Part shown: positions 51,862-59,563 of the stretch, piece after piece
Position numbering within the stretch: the first letter of the stretch is position 1
Layout of the letters: every line of letters begins with the position of its first letter
NCBI RefSeq assembly: GCF_042445055.1
Contig: NZ_CP170339.1
Location: forward strand, 992,001-1,056,000
Direction: 5' to 3'
DNA from: Falsihalocynthiibacter sp042445055
GTDB lineage: Bacteria; Pseudomonadota; Alphaproteobacteria; Rhodobacterales; Rhodobacteraceae
Length of the DNA: 64,000 nt
Made by a program: the position numbers and the translations under genes
Notes under the pieces: generated by a model
The model's database searches: none
What the model saw: the letters and a program-made list of their open reading frames with translations, nothing else
Told to the model about the DNA's origin: nothing

Positions 51862-52716
51862 GTGACACAGATGCCCCCCCTGACACGTTCCGTACTTTAT
51901 ATCCCTGCATCCAAGGAGCGCGCGCTCGATAAGGCGCGGGGATTACCTGCGGATGCGATCATTTTTGATCTGGAGGACGCAGTCGCGCCAGACGAGAAAG
52001 AGACCGCGCGGAATACCTTGCGAGCTGCTCTGAAGCAGGGCGGATATGGTCGGCGTTTGCGGATCGTGCGTGTAAATGGAGCGGATAGCGCATGGGGTGC
52101 GGATGACCTTCGGGCGCTCAAGGAGATGTCGTTCGATGCGGTTTTGTTGCCCAAAGTCGAGACATCGGCGCAGGTGGATGCCGTCGTTGCCGTGCTTCCC
52201 GATACACCAGTATGGGCTATGATCGAAACGCCGCTGGGCGTGTTGAATGCAGCGGAAATAGCAGCGCATTCCGCGATTGAGGGGTTTGTTATGGGGACTA
52301 ACGACCTCGCCAAGGAACTGCGCTGTCGTTTTCGTGCGGATCGTTTGCCACTTATGGGTGCACTTCAATCCACGCTTCTTGCGGCGCGGGCGCACGGCGT
52401 GATTGCGGTCGACGGCGTCTATAATGCGTTTAAGGACGAGGAGGGGCTTGCCGCCGAATGTGCGCAGGGGCGCGACCTCGGGTTTGATGGCAAGACGCTG
52501 ATTCATCCTGCACAGCTCGCGATCGCGAACGACGTGTTCTCACCGGACGAAGCAGCCGTAGATCTCGCGCGCCGTCAGATTGACGCTTATGAAGCGGCCG
52601 AAAAGGATGGGCAGGGAGTGGCCGTGCTGGACGGAAAAATTGTCGAGAACCTGCATGTTGTGACGGCGCGACAGATACTTGCGCAAGCCGAGGCCATTGC
52701 CGCGACCGCAGAATAG
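51862..52716 (+). CDS. mcl2: (3S)-malyl-CoA thioesterase (Mcl2), CitE-like
   Basis: A 284-residue HpcH/HpaI-CitE family protein. SVLYIPASKERALDKA, IIFDLEDAVAPDEK (metal Asp/Glu) and VLLPKVE, AMIETPLGVLNA and GFDGKTLIHPAQ are family blocks. The length and sequence match Mcl2 of Rhodobacter, the hydrolase that finishes glyoxylate plus acetyl-CoA to malate, more than the longer Mcl1. The GTG at 51862 has GAGGAA upstream. First of a four-gene operon with an NnrU-like gene, a DUF1737 gene and mch. Confidence 0.85.
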   Translation: MTQMPPLTRSVLYIPASKERALDKARGLPADAIIFDLEDAVAPDEKETARNTLRAALKQGGYGRRLRIVRVNGADSAWGADDLRALKEMSFDAVLLPKVETSAQVDAVVAVLPDTPVWAMIETPLGVLNAAEIAAHSAIEGFVMGTNDLAKELRCRFRADRLPLMGALQSTLLAARAHGVIAVDGVYNAFKDEEGLAAECAQGRDLGFDGKTLIHPAQLAIANDVFSPDEAAVDLARRQIDAYEAAEKDGQGVAVLDGKIVENLHVVTARQILAQAEAIAATAE

Positions 52717-52765
52717 CTATAATGTTAATGTTGTTTACATTAACTCAGAAAATCGAGAGTTTTAC

Positions 52766-53323
52766 ATGGCATTATTAATATTGGGCGTCGCTCTTTGGGC
52801 ATTTGCGCACTTCTTTAAGCGGCTATTTCCCGCAAAGCGCGCCGAGATTGGCGATAAGGCCAAAGGCGGTGTTGCGCTCGCCCTTCTTGCGAGCATCGTT
52901 GCGATGGTAATCGGGTATCGTGGGGCCGAATTTATCCCCGTCTATACGCCGATTCCGGGGATCGGACATTTGAATAACCTTCTGATGATACCGGCGATTT
53001 TCCTAATGGGAGCAGGGAGCGCCAAGGGTGTAGTGGCAAGCAAAATCCGCCACCCGATGTTGTCGGGTGTTACGGTCTGGGCGGTTGCGCATTTGCTGGT
53101 GAATGGTGACGTAGCTTCGATCATTTTGTTTGGCGGATTGGGGCTTTGGTCCTTGGTTCAGATGTATTTGATCAACCGTGCAGAAGGCGCATGGAGCCGT
53201 CCCGTCGCGGGGCCGATCTCTAAGGATGTGCGTGTTCTAATTGTGACCTTTGTCCTGTATGCCGTCATCGCGTTCATACACAACTGGCTAGGATATAGCC
53301 CCTTTCAAGGAACATACGGATGA
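52766..53323 (+). CDS. NnrU family membrane protein
   Basis: A 185-residue protein with five hydrophobic helices, NnrU family, named from a gene near nitrite/NO metabolism genes in Rhodobacter. HFFKRLFPAKRAEIGDKAKG and HLLVNGDVASIILFGGLGLWSL are characteristic; related domains occur in isoprenoid-modifying membrane enzymes. Here it is in the ethylmalonyl-CoA operon, not in the nor cluster 35 kb away. The ATG at 52766 is chosen; the frame is open upstream through the mcl2 end. It overlaps the next gene. Confidence 0.85.
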   Translation: MALLILGVALWAFAHFFKRLFPAKRAEIGDKAKGGVALALLASIVAMVIGYRGAEFIPVYTPIPGIGHLNNLLMIPAIFLMGAGSAKGVVASKIRHPMLSGVTVWAVAHLLVNGDVASIILFGGLGLWSLVQMYLINRAEGAWSRPVAGPISKDVRVLIVTFVLYAVIAFIHNWLGYSPFQGTYG

Positions 53324-53523
53324 AGATCTATCGCTTACTTACCGAAGAAGACACATCGGCATTTTGCCACAAGGTTTCGCTGGCGCTTAGCAAGGGTTGG
53401 GAGCTCTATGGCAGTCCGACGTATGCATATGACGCTGCGAATGGCGTGATGCGTTGCGGACAGGGCGTAACCAAAGAGATCGACACTCCTTACAGCCCAG
53501 ACATGAAGTTGGGTCAGCAGTGA
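53320..53523 (+). CDS. DUF1737 small protein
   Basis: A 67-residue cytoplasmic protein of the DUF1737 family: FCHKVSLALSKGWELYGSPTYAYD is its signature. Function is unknown. ATG overlaps the end of the NnrU gene by four bases and its stop overlaps the GTG start of mch, so it is tightly coupled. Confidence 0.82.
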   Translation: MKIYRLLTEEDTSAFCHKVSLALSKGWELYGSPTYAYDAANGVMRCGQGVTKEIDTPYSPDMKLGQQ

Positions 53524-54548
53524 GCAAGACCAACGCTGGACGCTTTTTCGAAGATTATCGCGTGGGGCAAGAGATTGTTCACGCGGTGCCGCGTACGATT
53601 TCGGGCGGGGAGCGCGCGATGTATCACGCGCTCTATCCTGCACGCCATGCGGTGCATTCTTCTGACGAATTCGCGCGCAGCGTTGGATATTCGCAGGCTC
53701 CACTAGATGATTTGATCGCGTTTCACGTGGTCTTTGGCAAGACGGTTCCTGATGTTTCACTCAATGCTGTTGCGAATTTGGGGTATGCCGAGGGTGAGTT
53801 CCTTCGGCCTGTGTTCGCGGGGGATACGCTTACGGCGACCTCGACGGTGATCGGCCTCAAGCAAAACAGCAGCGGTAAGACAGGCGTCGTTTATGTGCGT
53901 ACGCGTGGAGAGAACCAGCGCGGAGAGGTGGTTCTGAGCTATGTGCGGTGGGTGATGGTTCGTAAGCGCGACGTCGATGCTCCTGCATTCGAGACAGTGG
54001 TGCCGCAACTTGCCACTCACGTTCTGCCCAAAGATTTGCCCGTTCTGCAGGGAGTGGATTTTAGCCGCTATGATTTCGATCTGGCCGGTGAGGCGCATCG
54101 TTGGAGCGATTACGAAATTGGCGAAGTCATCGATCACGTTGATGGCGTCACGATGGAAGACGCCGAGCACATGTTGGCGACGCGCCTGTGGCAGAACACG
54201 GCCAAGGTGCATTTCGACCAAACCGCGCGCCCCGATGGGCGTCGGCTTATCTATGGTGGTCACGTTATTTCGATGGCGCGGGCGCTTTCCTTTAATGGAT
54301 TGGCGAATGCGCAGCGGATTATCGCGATCAACAGCGGCGCCCATGCCAACCCCTGCTATGCGGGCGATACTGTGCGTGCATGGAGCGAGGTTCTGGACAA
54401 AGCAGAGCTTGACGCACCAAACGTCGGCGCGCTTCGGCTTAGGCTAGTTGCGACGAAAGGGAGCGCAGGTGAATTGCGCGGAGATGACGGAAAGTATCTG
54501 CCCGAGATCCTGCTGGACTTAGATTATTGGGCGATCGTTCCGAAGTAG
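53520..54548 (+). CDS. mch: Mesaconyl-CoA (beta-methylmalyl-CoA) hydratase
   Basis: A 342-residue double hot-dog MaoC-like hydratase that interconverts mesaconyl-CoA and beta-methylmalyl-CoA in the ethylmalonyl-CoA pathway. RFFEDYRVGQEIVHAVPRTIS and the second-half motif HRWSDYEIGEVIDHVDGVTMED show the two repeats. Start is GTG at 53520 overlapping the DUF1737 stop. Ends about 40 bases before the sdh operator sites. Confidence 0.88.
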   Translation: MSKTNAGRFFEDYRVGQEIVHAVPRTISGGERAMYHALYPARHAVHSSDEFARSVGYSQAPLDDLIAFHVVFGKTVPDVSLNAVANLGYAEGEFLRPVFAGDTLTATSTVIGLKQNSSGKTGVVYVRTRGENQRGEVVLSYVRWVMVRKRDVDAPAFETVVPQLATHVLPKDLPVLQGVDFSRYDFDLAGEAHRWSDYEIGEVIDHVDGVTMEDAEHMLATRLWQNTAKVHFDQTARPDGRRLIYGGHVISMARALSFNGLANAQRIIAINSGAHANPCYAGDTVRAWSEVLDKAELDAPNVGALRLRLVATKGSAGELRGDDGKYLPEILLDLDYWAIVPK

Positions 54549-54586
54549 ATTGAGCGTGTTTTCCCGAGAATCGTCAGGCGAATATT

Positions 54587-54596
54587 TGTGATCGAA
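54587..54596. promoter_or_regulatory. Degenerate third TGTGATC-type site upstream of sdhC
   Basis: TGTGATCGAA, a half-matching copy 12 bases from the next site. Confidence 0.4.
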
Positions 54597-54598
54597 TT

Positions 54599-54608
54599 TG
54601 TGATCACG
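54599..54608. promoter_or_regulatory. TGTGATCACG site, sdhC upstream region
   Basis: One mismatch from TGTGATCACA, centred about 157 bases before sdhC. Its partner is 21 bases further on. Confidence 0.7.
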
Positions 54609-54619
54609 CGAAGATATTG

Positions 54620-54629
54620 CGTGATCACA
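54620..54629. promoter_or_regulatory. CGTGATCACA site, sdhC upstream region
   Basis: One mismatch from the palindrome, 21 bases from the previous site, the same spacing as the sucC pair. Confidence 0.7.
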
Positions 54630-54760
54630 AAGCGAAATTAATACTCCTGATCCCGCAATTTTACGCGTTTTTGCCGCTCTCTATGAGTGACATAGGACAA
54701 AAATACGTTATTAGTTGGAAAAACTGATCCAAAGGCATCTTATCCTGAAAGGGTGAACCC

Positions 54761-55144
54761 ATGGCTGACAAGAAGCAGAGCGCCCGCCCGCTCTCTCCGC
54801 ATCTCGGCATTTACCGGCCCCAACTTAACTCCTTCACGTCGATTATGACGCGAATTACCGGCAACGCATTGATTGTAAGCTTTGTGCTTGTTGTTTGGTG
54901 GCTCTTTGCGGCCTCTAGCGGCGAAGAATATTTTGCCTTGGCAAACGGATTTCTGACGTCTTGGTTCGGACGGTTGATCATGGTGCTGTCGCTCTTGGGT
55001 ATTTGGTATCACTACCTCGCAGGTCTGCGTCATCTCTATTTTGACTCAGGACGCGGTCTTGATCCCGTTGTTGCCGACAAGCTGGGTTGGGGCATCATTA
55101 TTGGATCCGTCGTTTTGACATTGATCACCTGCGTGATCGTTTAG
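54761..55144 (+). CDS. sdhC: Succinate dehydrogenase cytochrome b556 subunit
   Basis: A 127-residue membrane anchor with three helices, holding heme b and the quinone site with SdhD. RPLSPHLGIYRPQLNSFTSIMTRITG at the start (seen as SPHLGIYRPQ and ITRITG-like) and the heme-ligating His in WYHYLAGLRHLYFD. First gene of sdhCDA-lipoprotein-sdhB. Confidence 0.96.
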   Translation: MADKKQSARPLSPHLGIYRPQLNSFTSIMTRITGNALIVSFVLVVWWLFAASSGEEYFALANGFLTSWFGRLIMVLSLLGIWYHYLAGLRHLYFDSGRGLDPVVADKLGWGIIIGSVVLTLITCVIV

Positions 55145-55153
55145 GAGGCCGCT

Positions 55154-55525
55154 ATGCGTTATTTGACAGATCGTAAACGTGTTGAGGGCAAGGGCGCCTC
55201 TGGAACCGGAACCGCAGATCACTGGTTCATGCAGGTAAGTGCCGTTGGCCTTGCCATTATCGTACCCGTGTTTGTTTTCATCTTTGGGTGTGCATTTGGT
55301 GGCGGCTATGAAGAAGTGATCGCGACATTCTCGCGGCCACTTCCGGCAATCGTCACGGCGCTTGTGCTGGTCTTCGGGCTTCAGCATTTCCGTAAAGGAG
55401 CTCAGATGATGATCGAAGATTACGTTCATGGAACCGCTGGCAAAGTTACTTTGATCGCGGTGATCCTCTTTTCCTACGGGTTGATGGCTGTTGGCCTCTT
55501 CGCCCTTGCAAAAATCGCGCTTTAA
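55154..55525 (+). CDS. sdhD: Succinate dehydrogenase membrane anchor subunit D
   Basis: A 123-residue three-helix anchor. RVEGKGASGTGTADHWFMQ precedes the helices; HFRKGAQMMIEDYVHG is the quinone/heme-side loop. Nine bases after sdhC, twelve before sdhA. Confidence 0.95.
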   Translation: MRYLTDRKRVEGKGASGTGTADHWFMQVSAVGLAIIVPVFVFIFGCAFGGGYEEVIATFSRPLPAIVTALVLVFGLQHFRKGAQMMIEDYVHGTAGKVTLIAVILFSYGLMAVGLFALAKIAL

Positions 55526-55537
55526 GGAGCTGGCTTC

Positions 55538-57343
55538 ATGTCTGCATATGAATACGAAACCCACGAATACGATGTGGTTGTTGTTGGTGCTGGTGGTGCG
55601 GGACTTCGGGCGACACTTGGCATGGCGGAGCAGGGGCTACGGACTGCTTGTGTAACCAAGGTTTTTCCAACCCGCTCGCATACCGTTGCGGCGCAGGGCG
55701 GGATCGCGGCATCGCTCTCAAATATGGGTCCGGATAACTGGCAGTGGCATATGTATGACACGGTCAAGGGGTCCGATTGGCTCGGTGATACGGATGCGAT
55801 GGAGTATCTGGCGCGCGAAGCGCCCAAGGCGGTTTATGAGCTGGAGCATTACGGCGTTCCGTTCTCGCGTACCGAAGAGGGCAAGATTTACCAGCGCCCG
55901 TTTGGCGGCCACACAACCGAGTTCGGCGAAGGCCCTCCCGTACAGCGTACCTGCGCAGCTGCGGACCGTACGGGCCACGCAATTCTTCACACGCTTTATG
56001 GCCAATCTCTCAAGCATAACGCGGAATTCTTTATCGAGTATTTCGCGATTGACTTGATCATGTCCGAAGACGGCCAATGCCAAGGTGTTGTTTGTTGGAA
56101 GTTGGACGATGGCACAATCCACGTGTTCAACGCTAAGATGACTGTGCTTGCGACGGGCGGTTATGGTCGTGCATTCTTTAGCGCAACATCCGCGCATACA
56201 TGTACAGGTGACGGCGGCGGCATGGTGGCGCGCGCTGGGCTTGCTTTGCAGGATATGGAGTTCGTGCAATTCCACCCAACGGGTATCTACGGCTCTGGTT
56301 GCTTGATCACAGAGGGCGCGCGCGGCGAGGGGGGGTATCTTACTAACTCCGAGGGCGAGCGTTTTATGGAGCGTTACGCGCCGACCTATAAAGACCTCGC
56401 GCCGCGTGACTATGTTTCGCGCTCCATGACAATGGAAATTCGCGAAGGTCGCGGTGTTGGCCCTGATGGTGACCACATCCACCTGAACCTGAGCCACCTT
56501 CCCAAGGAAGCACTGGCCGAGCGTTTGCCGGGCATTTCAGAAAGCGCGCGCATCTTTGCGGGCGTGGACGTAACTAAGGAACCGATCCCTGTTCTTCCGA
56601 CTGTTCACTATAATATGGGTGGTATTCCGACGAACTATTTCGGTGAAGTTCTGAACCCGACAAAAGAAGACCCCAACGCAATCCTTCCAGGTTTGATGGC
56701 TGTGGGTGAGGCGGGCTGTGCGTCTGTGCATGGTGCGAACCGTCTTGGTTCCAACTCGCTGATCGACCTTGTTGTGTTTGGCCGTGCCGCCGCGATCAAG
56801 GCTGGCAAAGTGGTTGATGCCGAGGCTCCGAACCCAACTCTGAACCAATCATCCGTGGACGCAGCACTCGACCGTTTTGACGGCTTGCGCCACGCGAAAG
56901 GCAACATCGCAACCGCAGAATTGCGTCTGGAAATGCAGAAAACAATGCAGTCCGATGCCGCTGTTTTCCGCACTGACAAAACGCTTGCCGAAGGCGTTGA
57001 GAAGATGACGGTCATTGCTGGCAAGGTCGACGATCTGAAAGTTACGGATCGGAGCCTTGTTTGGAACAGCGACCTGATGGAAACGCTTGAGCTTACGAAC
57101 CTTCTTCCCAATGCGATGGCAACGATTGTCGGAGCTGAGGCGCGCAAAGAAAGCCGCGGCGCGCATGCGCATGAGGACTATTCGAAGCGCGACGATGAAA
57201 ACTGGCGTGTTCACACCATCAGCCGCGTGGATGGCAACAAAGTTGAGTTGTCCTATCGTCCGGTTGTGAAAGATCCGCTGACGACCGAAAAAGAGGGCGG
57301 GATCAGCCTTAAGACTATCGCGCCGAAAGCGAGGACGTTCTGA
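55538..57343 (+). CDS. sdhA: Succinate dehydrogenase flavoprotein subunit
   Basis: A 601-residue FAD subunit oxidising succinate. FAD motif VVVGAGGAGLRA, covalent-FAD His48 in TRSHTVAAQGG, catalytic region GGHTTEFGEGPPVQRTC (seen in part) and HGANRLGSNSLIDL. RBS AAGGAG. Its TGA overlaps the ATG of the next gene. Confidence 0.97.
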   Translation: MSAYEYETHEYDVVVVGAGGAGLRATLGMAEQGLRTACVTKVFPTRSHTVAAQGGIAASLSNMGPDNWQWHMYDTVKGSDWLGDTDAMEYLAREAPKAVYELEHYGVPFSRTEEGKIYQRPFGGHTTEFGEGPPVQRTCAAADRTGHAILHTLYGQSLKHNAEFFIEYFAIDLIMSEDGQCQGVVCWKLDDGTIHVFNAKMTVLATGGYGRAFFSATSAHTCTGDGGGMVARAGLALQDMEFVQFHPTGIYGSGCLITEGARGEGGYLTNSEGERFMERYAPTYKDLAPRDYVSRSMTMEIREGRGVGPDGDHIHLNLSHLPKEALAERLPGISESARIFAGVDVTKEPIPVLPTVHYNMGGIPTNYFGEVLNPTKEDPNAILPGLMAVGEAGCASVHGANRLGSNSLIDLVVFGRAAAIKAGKVVDAEAPNPTLNQSSVDAALDRFDGLRHAKGNIATAELRLEMQKTMQSDAAVFRTDKTLAEGVEKMTVIAGKVDDLKVTDRSLVWNSDLMETLELTNLLPNAMATIVGAEARKESRGAHAHEDYSKRDDENWRVHTISRVDGNKVELSYRPVVKDPLTTEKEGGISLKTIAPKARTF

Positions 57344-57900
57344 TGCGTTTGATTGCCGGAACGTTGGGGCTGTTGATGGTCGCGGCCTGTGGGCCGACCC
57401 AGACGCGCGCGCCTGCGACGGAGGCAGAGTGTCAGGCCGCATTGGCGAGCCGTTCGGGGCTTTCCTTCGACAGCGCAGTTGCACGGGATAGCTATTTCAA
57501 CCGTCTTATCGACGGCGTGGAAACGGACAGCAATGGCCTACGGTTCCCGTACCTTGAGTGTCTGAACCGTGCTGGCGCGCTCCCTGCGGGCGTCGAATTT
57601 GAAAGTAGCGCGGGCTATGTGCCAACAAGTCAGCGTGGTCGCTATGGCAGCAATGTCCTGAGTGATGGCGCGAGTTATCGCACAGAGTCATTCAAACCTA
57701 CTCCAGCGCCTGCTCCAACGGTCGTATCCGCGACGCCCAAGTCCGCACCAGCAGGTAAGCTTGCGCTGCCTACGCAGTATCCGCTGCAAGCTGGCGATGC
57801 AGAGCTTTGGACGACACTTACATTGGAACAGCAAAAACGGGCGCTTTCCTTCCTTGAGACAGGGAGCACGATCCGTTCGTCCCTTGAGGGGGATATCTAA
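57343..57900 (+). CDS. Predicted lipoprotein within the sdh operon
   Basis: A 185-residue protein with a lipoprotein signal; the lipobox is VAAC at about residues 13-16, so it would be anchored in a membrane, facing the periplasm. The mature part has two or three cysteines (AECQAAL, YLECLNR), then a low-complexity proline/alanine linker (about 115-140) and a C-terminal helical region. Not recognised. It overlaps the end of sdhA by one base and lies ahead of sdhB, so it is made with succinate dehydrogenase. A role in complex II assembly is possible but unproven. Confidence 0.65.
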   Translation: MRLIAGTLGLLMVAACGPTQTRAPATEAECQAALASRSGLSFDSAVARDSYFNRLIDGVETDSNGLRFPYLECLNRAGALPAGVEFESSAGYVPTSQRGRYGSNVLSDGASYRTESFKPTPAPAPTVVSATPKSAPAGKLALPTQYPLQAGDAELWTTLTLEQQKRALSFLETGSTIRSSLEGDI

Positions 57901-57965
57901 TGCGCAACAAACGAGCCATCGAAGCCATGCGCGCTTCGACCAAGCCACAAAGAAACGGGTGCTAA
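57900..57965 (+). CDS. Possible 21-residue ORF between the lipoprotein gene and sdhB
   Basis: ATG overlaps the last base of the lipoprotein stop and its TAA ends one base before the sdhB ATG. The peptide is basic (five Arg, two Lys) with no membrane segment. It may be a genuine small protein or simply keep ribosomes moving into sdhB. Confidence 0.3.
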   Translation: MRNKRAIEAMRASTKPQRNGC

Positions 57966-57966
57966 C

Positions 57967-58746
57967 ATGGTAGAGTTTACACTTCCCAAGAACTCCAAGG
58001 TCAAAGTGGGCAAGACATGGCCCAAGCCCGAGGGCGCGACGAATCTGCGCAAGTTCCAGATTTACCGTTGGAACCCTGATGATGGTAAAAATCCACAGAT
58101 TGATACGTATTTCGTCAATCTGGACACCTGCGGACCGATGATTTTGGATGGTCTTATCCAAATCAAAAACGAGATCGACCCGACGCTGACGTTCCGCCGT
58201 TCGTGCCGAGAAGGCATCTGTGGTTCTTGTGCGATGAACGTGGGGGGCATCAACACGCTCGCATGTATCTATGGCATGGACGAGGTAAAGGGCGACATCA
58301 AGATTTACCCGCTTCCGCATATGTCGGTCGTCAAGGACTTGATCCCCGATCTCACACATTTCTACGCACAGCACGCGAGTGTGATGCCGTGGCTTGAGAC
58401 CAAGACAAATCGCCCCGCCAAAGAGTGGAAACAGTCCATTGAGGATCGCAAGAAGTTGGACGGCCTCTATGAGTGCGTGATGTGCGCGTGTTGCTCAACG
58501 AGCTGCCCAAGCTACTGGTGGAACAGCGATAAATATCTCGGGCCTGCCGCACTTCTGCATTCCTATCGCTGGATTATCGACAGTCGCGATGAGGCCACAG
58601 GCGAGCGTTTGGATGATCTTGAGGATCCGTTCAAGCTCTATCGCTGTCACACGATCATGAACTGCGCCAAGACTTGTCCTAAGGGTCTTAACCCCGCCAA
58701 GTCGATCAGCAGTATCAAGAAGATGATGGTCGAGCGCGCGGTATAG
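57967..58746 (+). CDS. sdhB: Succinate dehydrogenase iron-sulfur subunit
   Basis: A 259-residue subunit carrying three clusters: 2Fe-2S CREGICGSCAMN, 4Fe-4S CVMCACCSTSCPSYW and 3Fe-4S CHTIMNCAKTCPKGLNP. Passes electrons from FAD to quinone. Ends at a strong terminator. Confidence 0.97.
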   Translation: MVEFTLPKNSKVKVGKTWPKPEGATNLRKFQIYRWNPDDGKNPQIDTYFVNLDTCGPMILDGLIQIKNEIDPTLTFRRSCREGICGSCAMNVGGINTLACIYGMDEVKGDIKIYPLPHMSVVKDLIPDLTHFYAQHASVMPWLETKTNRPAKEWKQSIEDRKKLDGLYECVMCACCSTSCPSYWWNSDKYLGPAALLHSYRWIIDSRDEATGERLDDLEDPFKLYRCHTIMNCAKTCPKGLNPAKSISSIKKMMVERAV

Positions 58747-58756
58747 CGCATCGAGT

Positions 58757-58786
58757 AAAGGCCGGCGATGAGACGCCGGCCTTTTT
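58757..58786 (+). terminator. Terminator after sdhB
   Basis: Perfect 11-bp stem AAAGGCCGGCG / CGCCGGCCTTT with a six-base loop and following TT; also lies at the end of convergent deoD. Confidence 0.9.
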
Positions 58787-58789
58787 CGT

Positions 58790-59494
58790 TTAGGCGAAGG
58801 CCGCTTCGAGTGCGATTTCTACCATATCGCCAAAGCTCTTCTCGCGGTCCTCACTCGGGAGGGCCTCACCCGTAAGCAAGTGATCCGAAACGGTGAGCAC
58901 AGCAAGCGCGCGGCGGCCATGACGTGCCGCGAGGTTATAGAGCTCTGCTGCTTCCATCTCGACGCCTAGGATGCCGTGACGAACCATTTGCTCGTTCAGG
59001 TCTGGCCGCTCGTCATAGAACACATCGCTTGAGTAAATGCCGCCCACATGCGTTGGCGTGCCGCGCGATTCAGCGGCGTCGGCTGCTGCACGTAAAAGCC
59101 CATAGTCGGCGCACGGAGCAAAGTTCATTTCCTTAAAAATCCCGCGCGAGGGTGTCGAAAGCGTCGTGGCCGTCATCCCGATAATGACATCCCGAACCTT
59201 TACGCTTTTCTGCATCCCGCCGCAGGAGCCAATACGGATCAGGGTCTTGGCGTCATATGTGGTGATCATTTCATTCACATAGATCGACAGGCTCGGCATA
59301 CCCATGCCTGTGCCGTGAATCGTAACACGATTTCCCTTCCACATGCCGGTGAAGCCAAGCATTCCGCGCACTTCATTCACCAATTTGATGTCCGTCAGGA
59401 AGGTCTCGGCGGCCCATTTTGCGCGATACGGATCGCCGGGCAAGAGAACGGTTTCTGCGATATCGCCAGGGGCTGCGCCAATATGGACTGTCAT
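58790..59494 (-). CDS. deoD: Purine-nucleoside phosphorylase, DeoD type
   Basis: A 234-residue enzyme splitting purine nucleosides with phosphate. GAAPGDIAETVLLPGDPYRAKW begins the PNP fold (shown by its first half), IGSCGG binds phosphate, and VEMEAAELY and TVSDHLLTGE hold the active-site Glu and Asp. ATG at 59494 follows GAGG. Convergent with sdhB. Confidence 0.93.
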   Translation of the reverse strand: MTVHIGAAPGDIAETVLLPGDPYRAKWAAETFLTDIKLVNEVRGMLGFTGMWKGNRVTIHGTGMGMPSLSIYVNEMITTYDAKTLIRIGSCGGMQKSVKVRDVIIGMTATTLSTPSRGIFKEMNFAPCADYGLLRAAADAAESRGTPTHVGGIYSSDVFYDERPDLNEQMVRHGILGVEMEAAELYNLAARHGRRALAVLTVSDHLLTGEALPSEDREKSFGDMVEIALEAAFA

Positions 59495-59563
59495 GTGAAC
59501 CTCGATAATTTTGACTGGATGGACAATCTCTGCACAATGCACACGCCGAGCGCAAGGTTCGAG

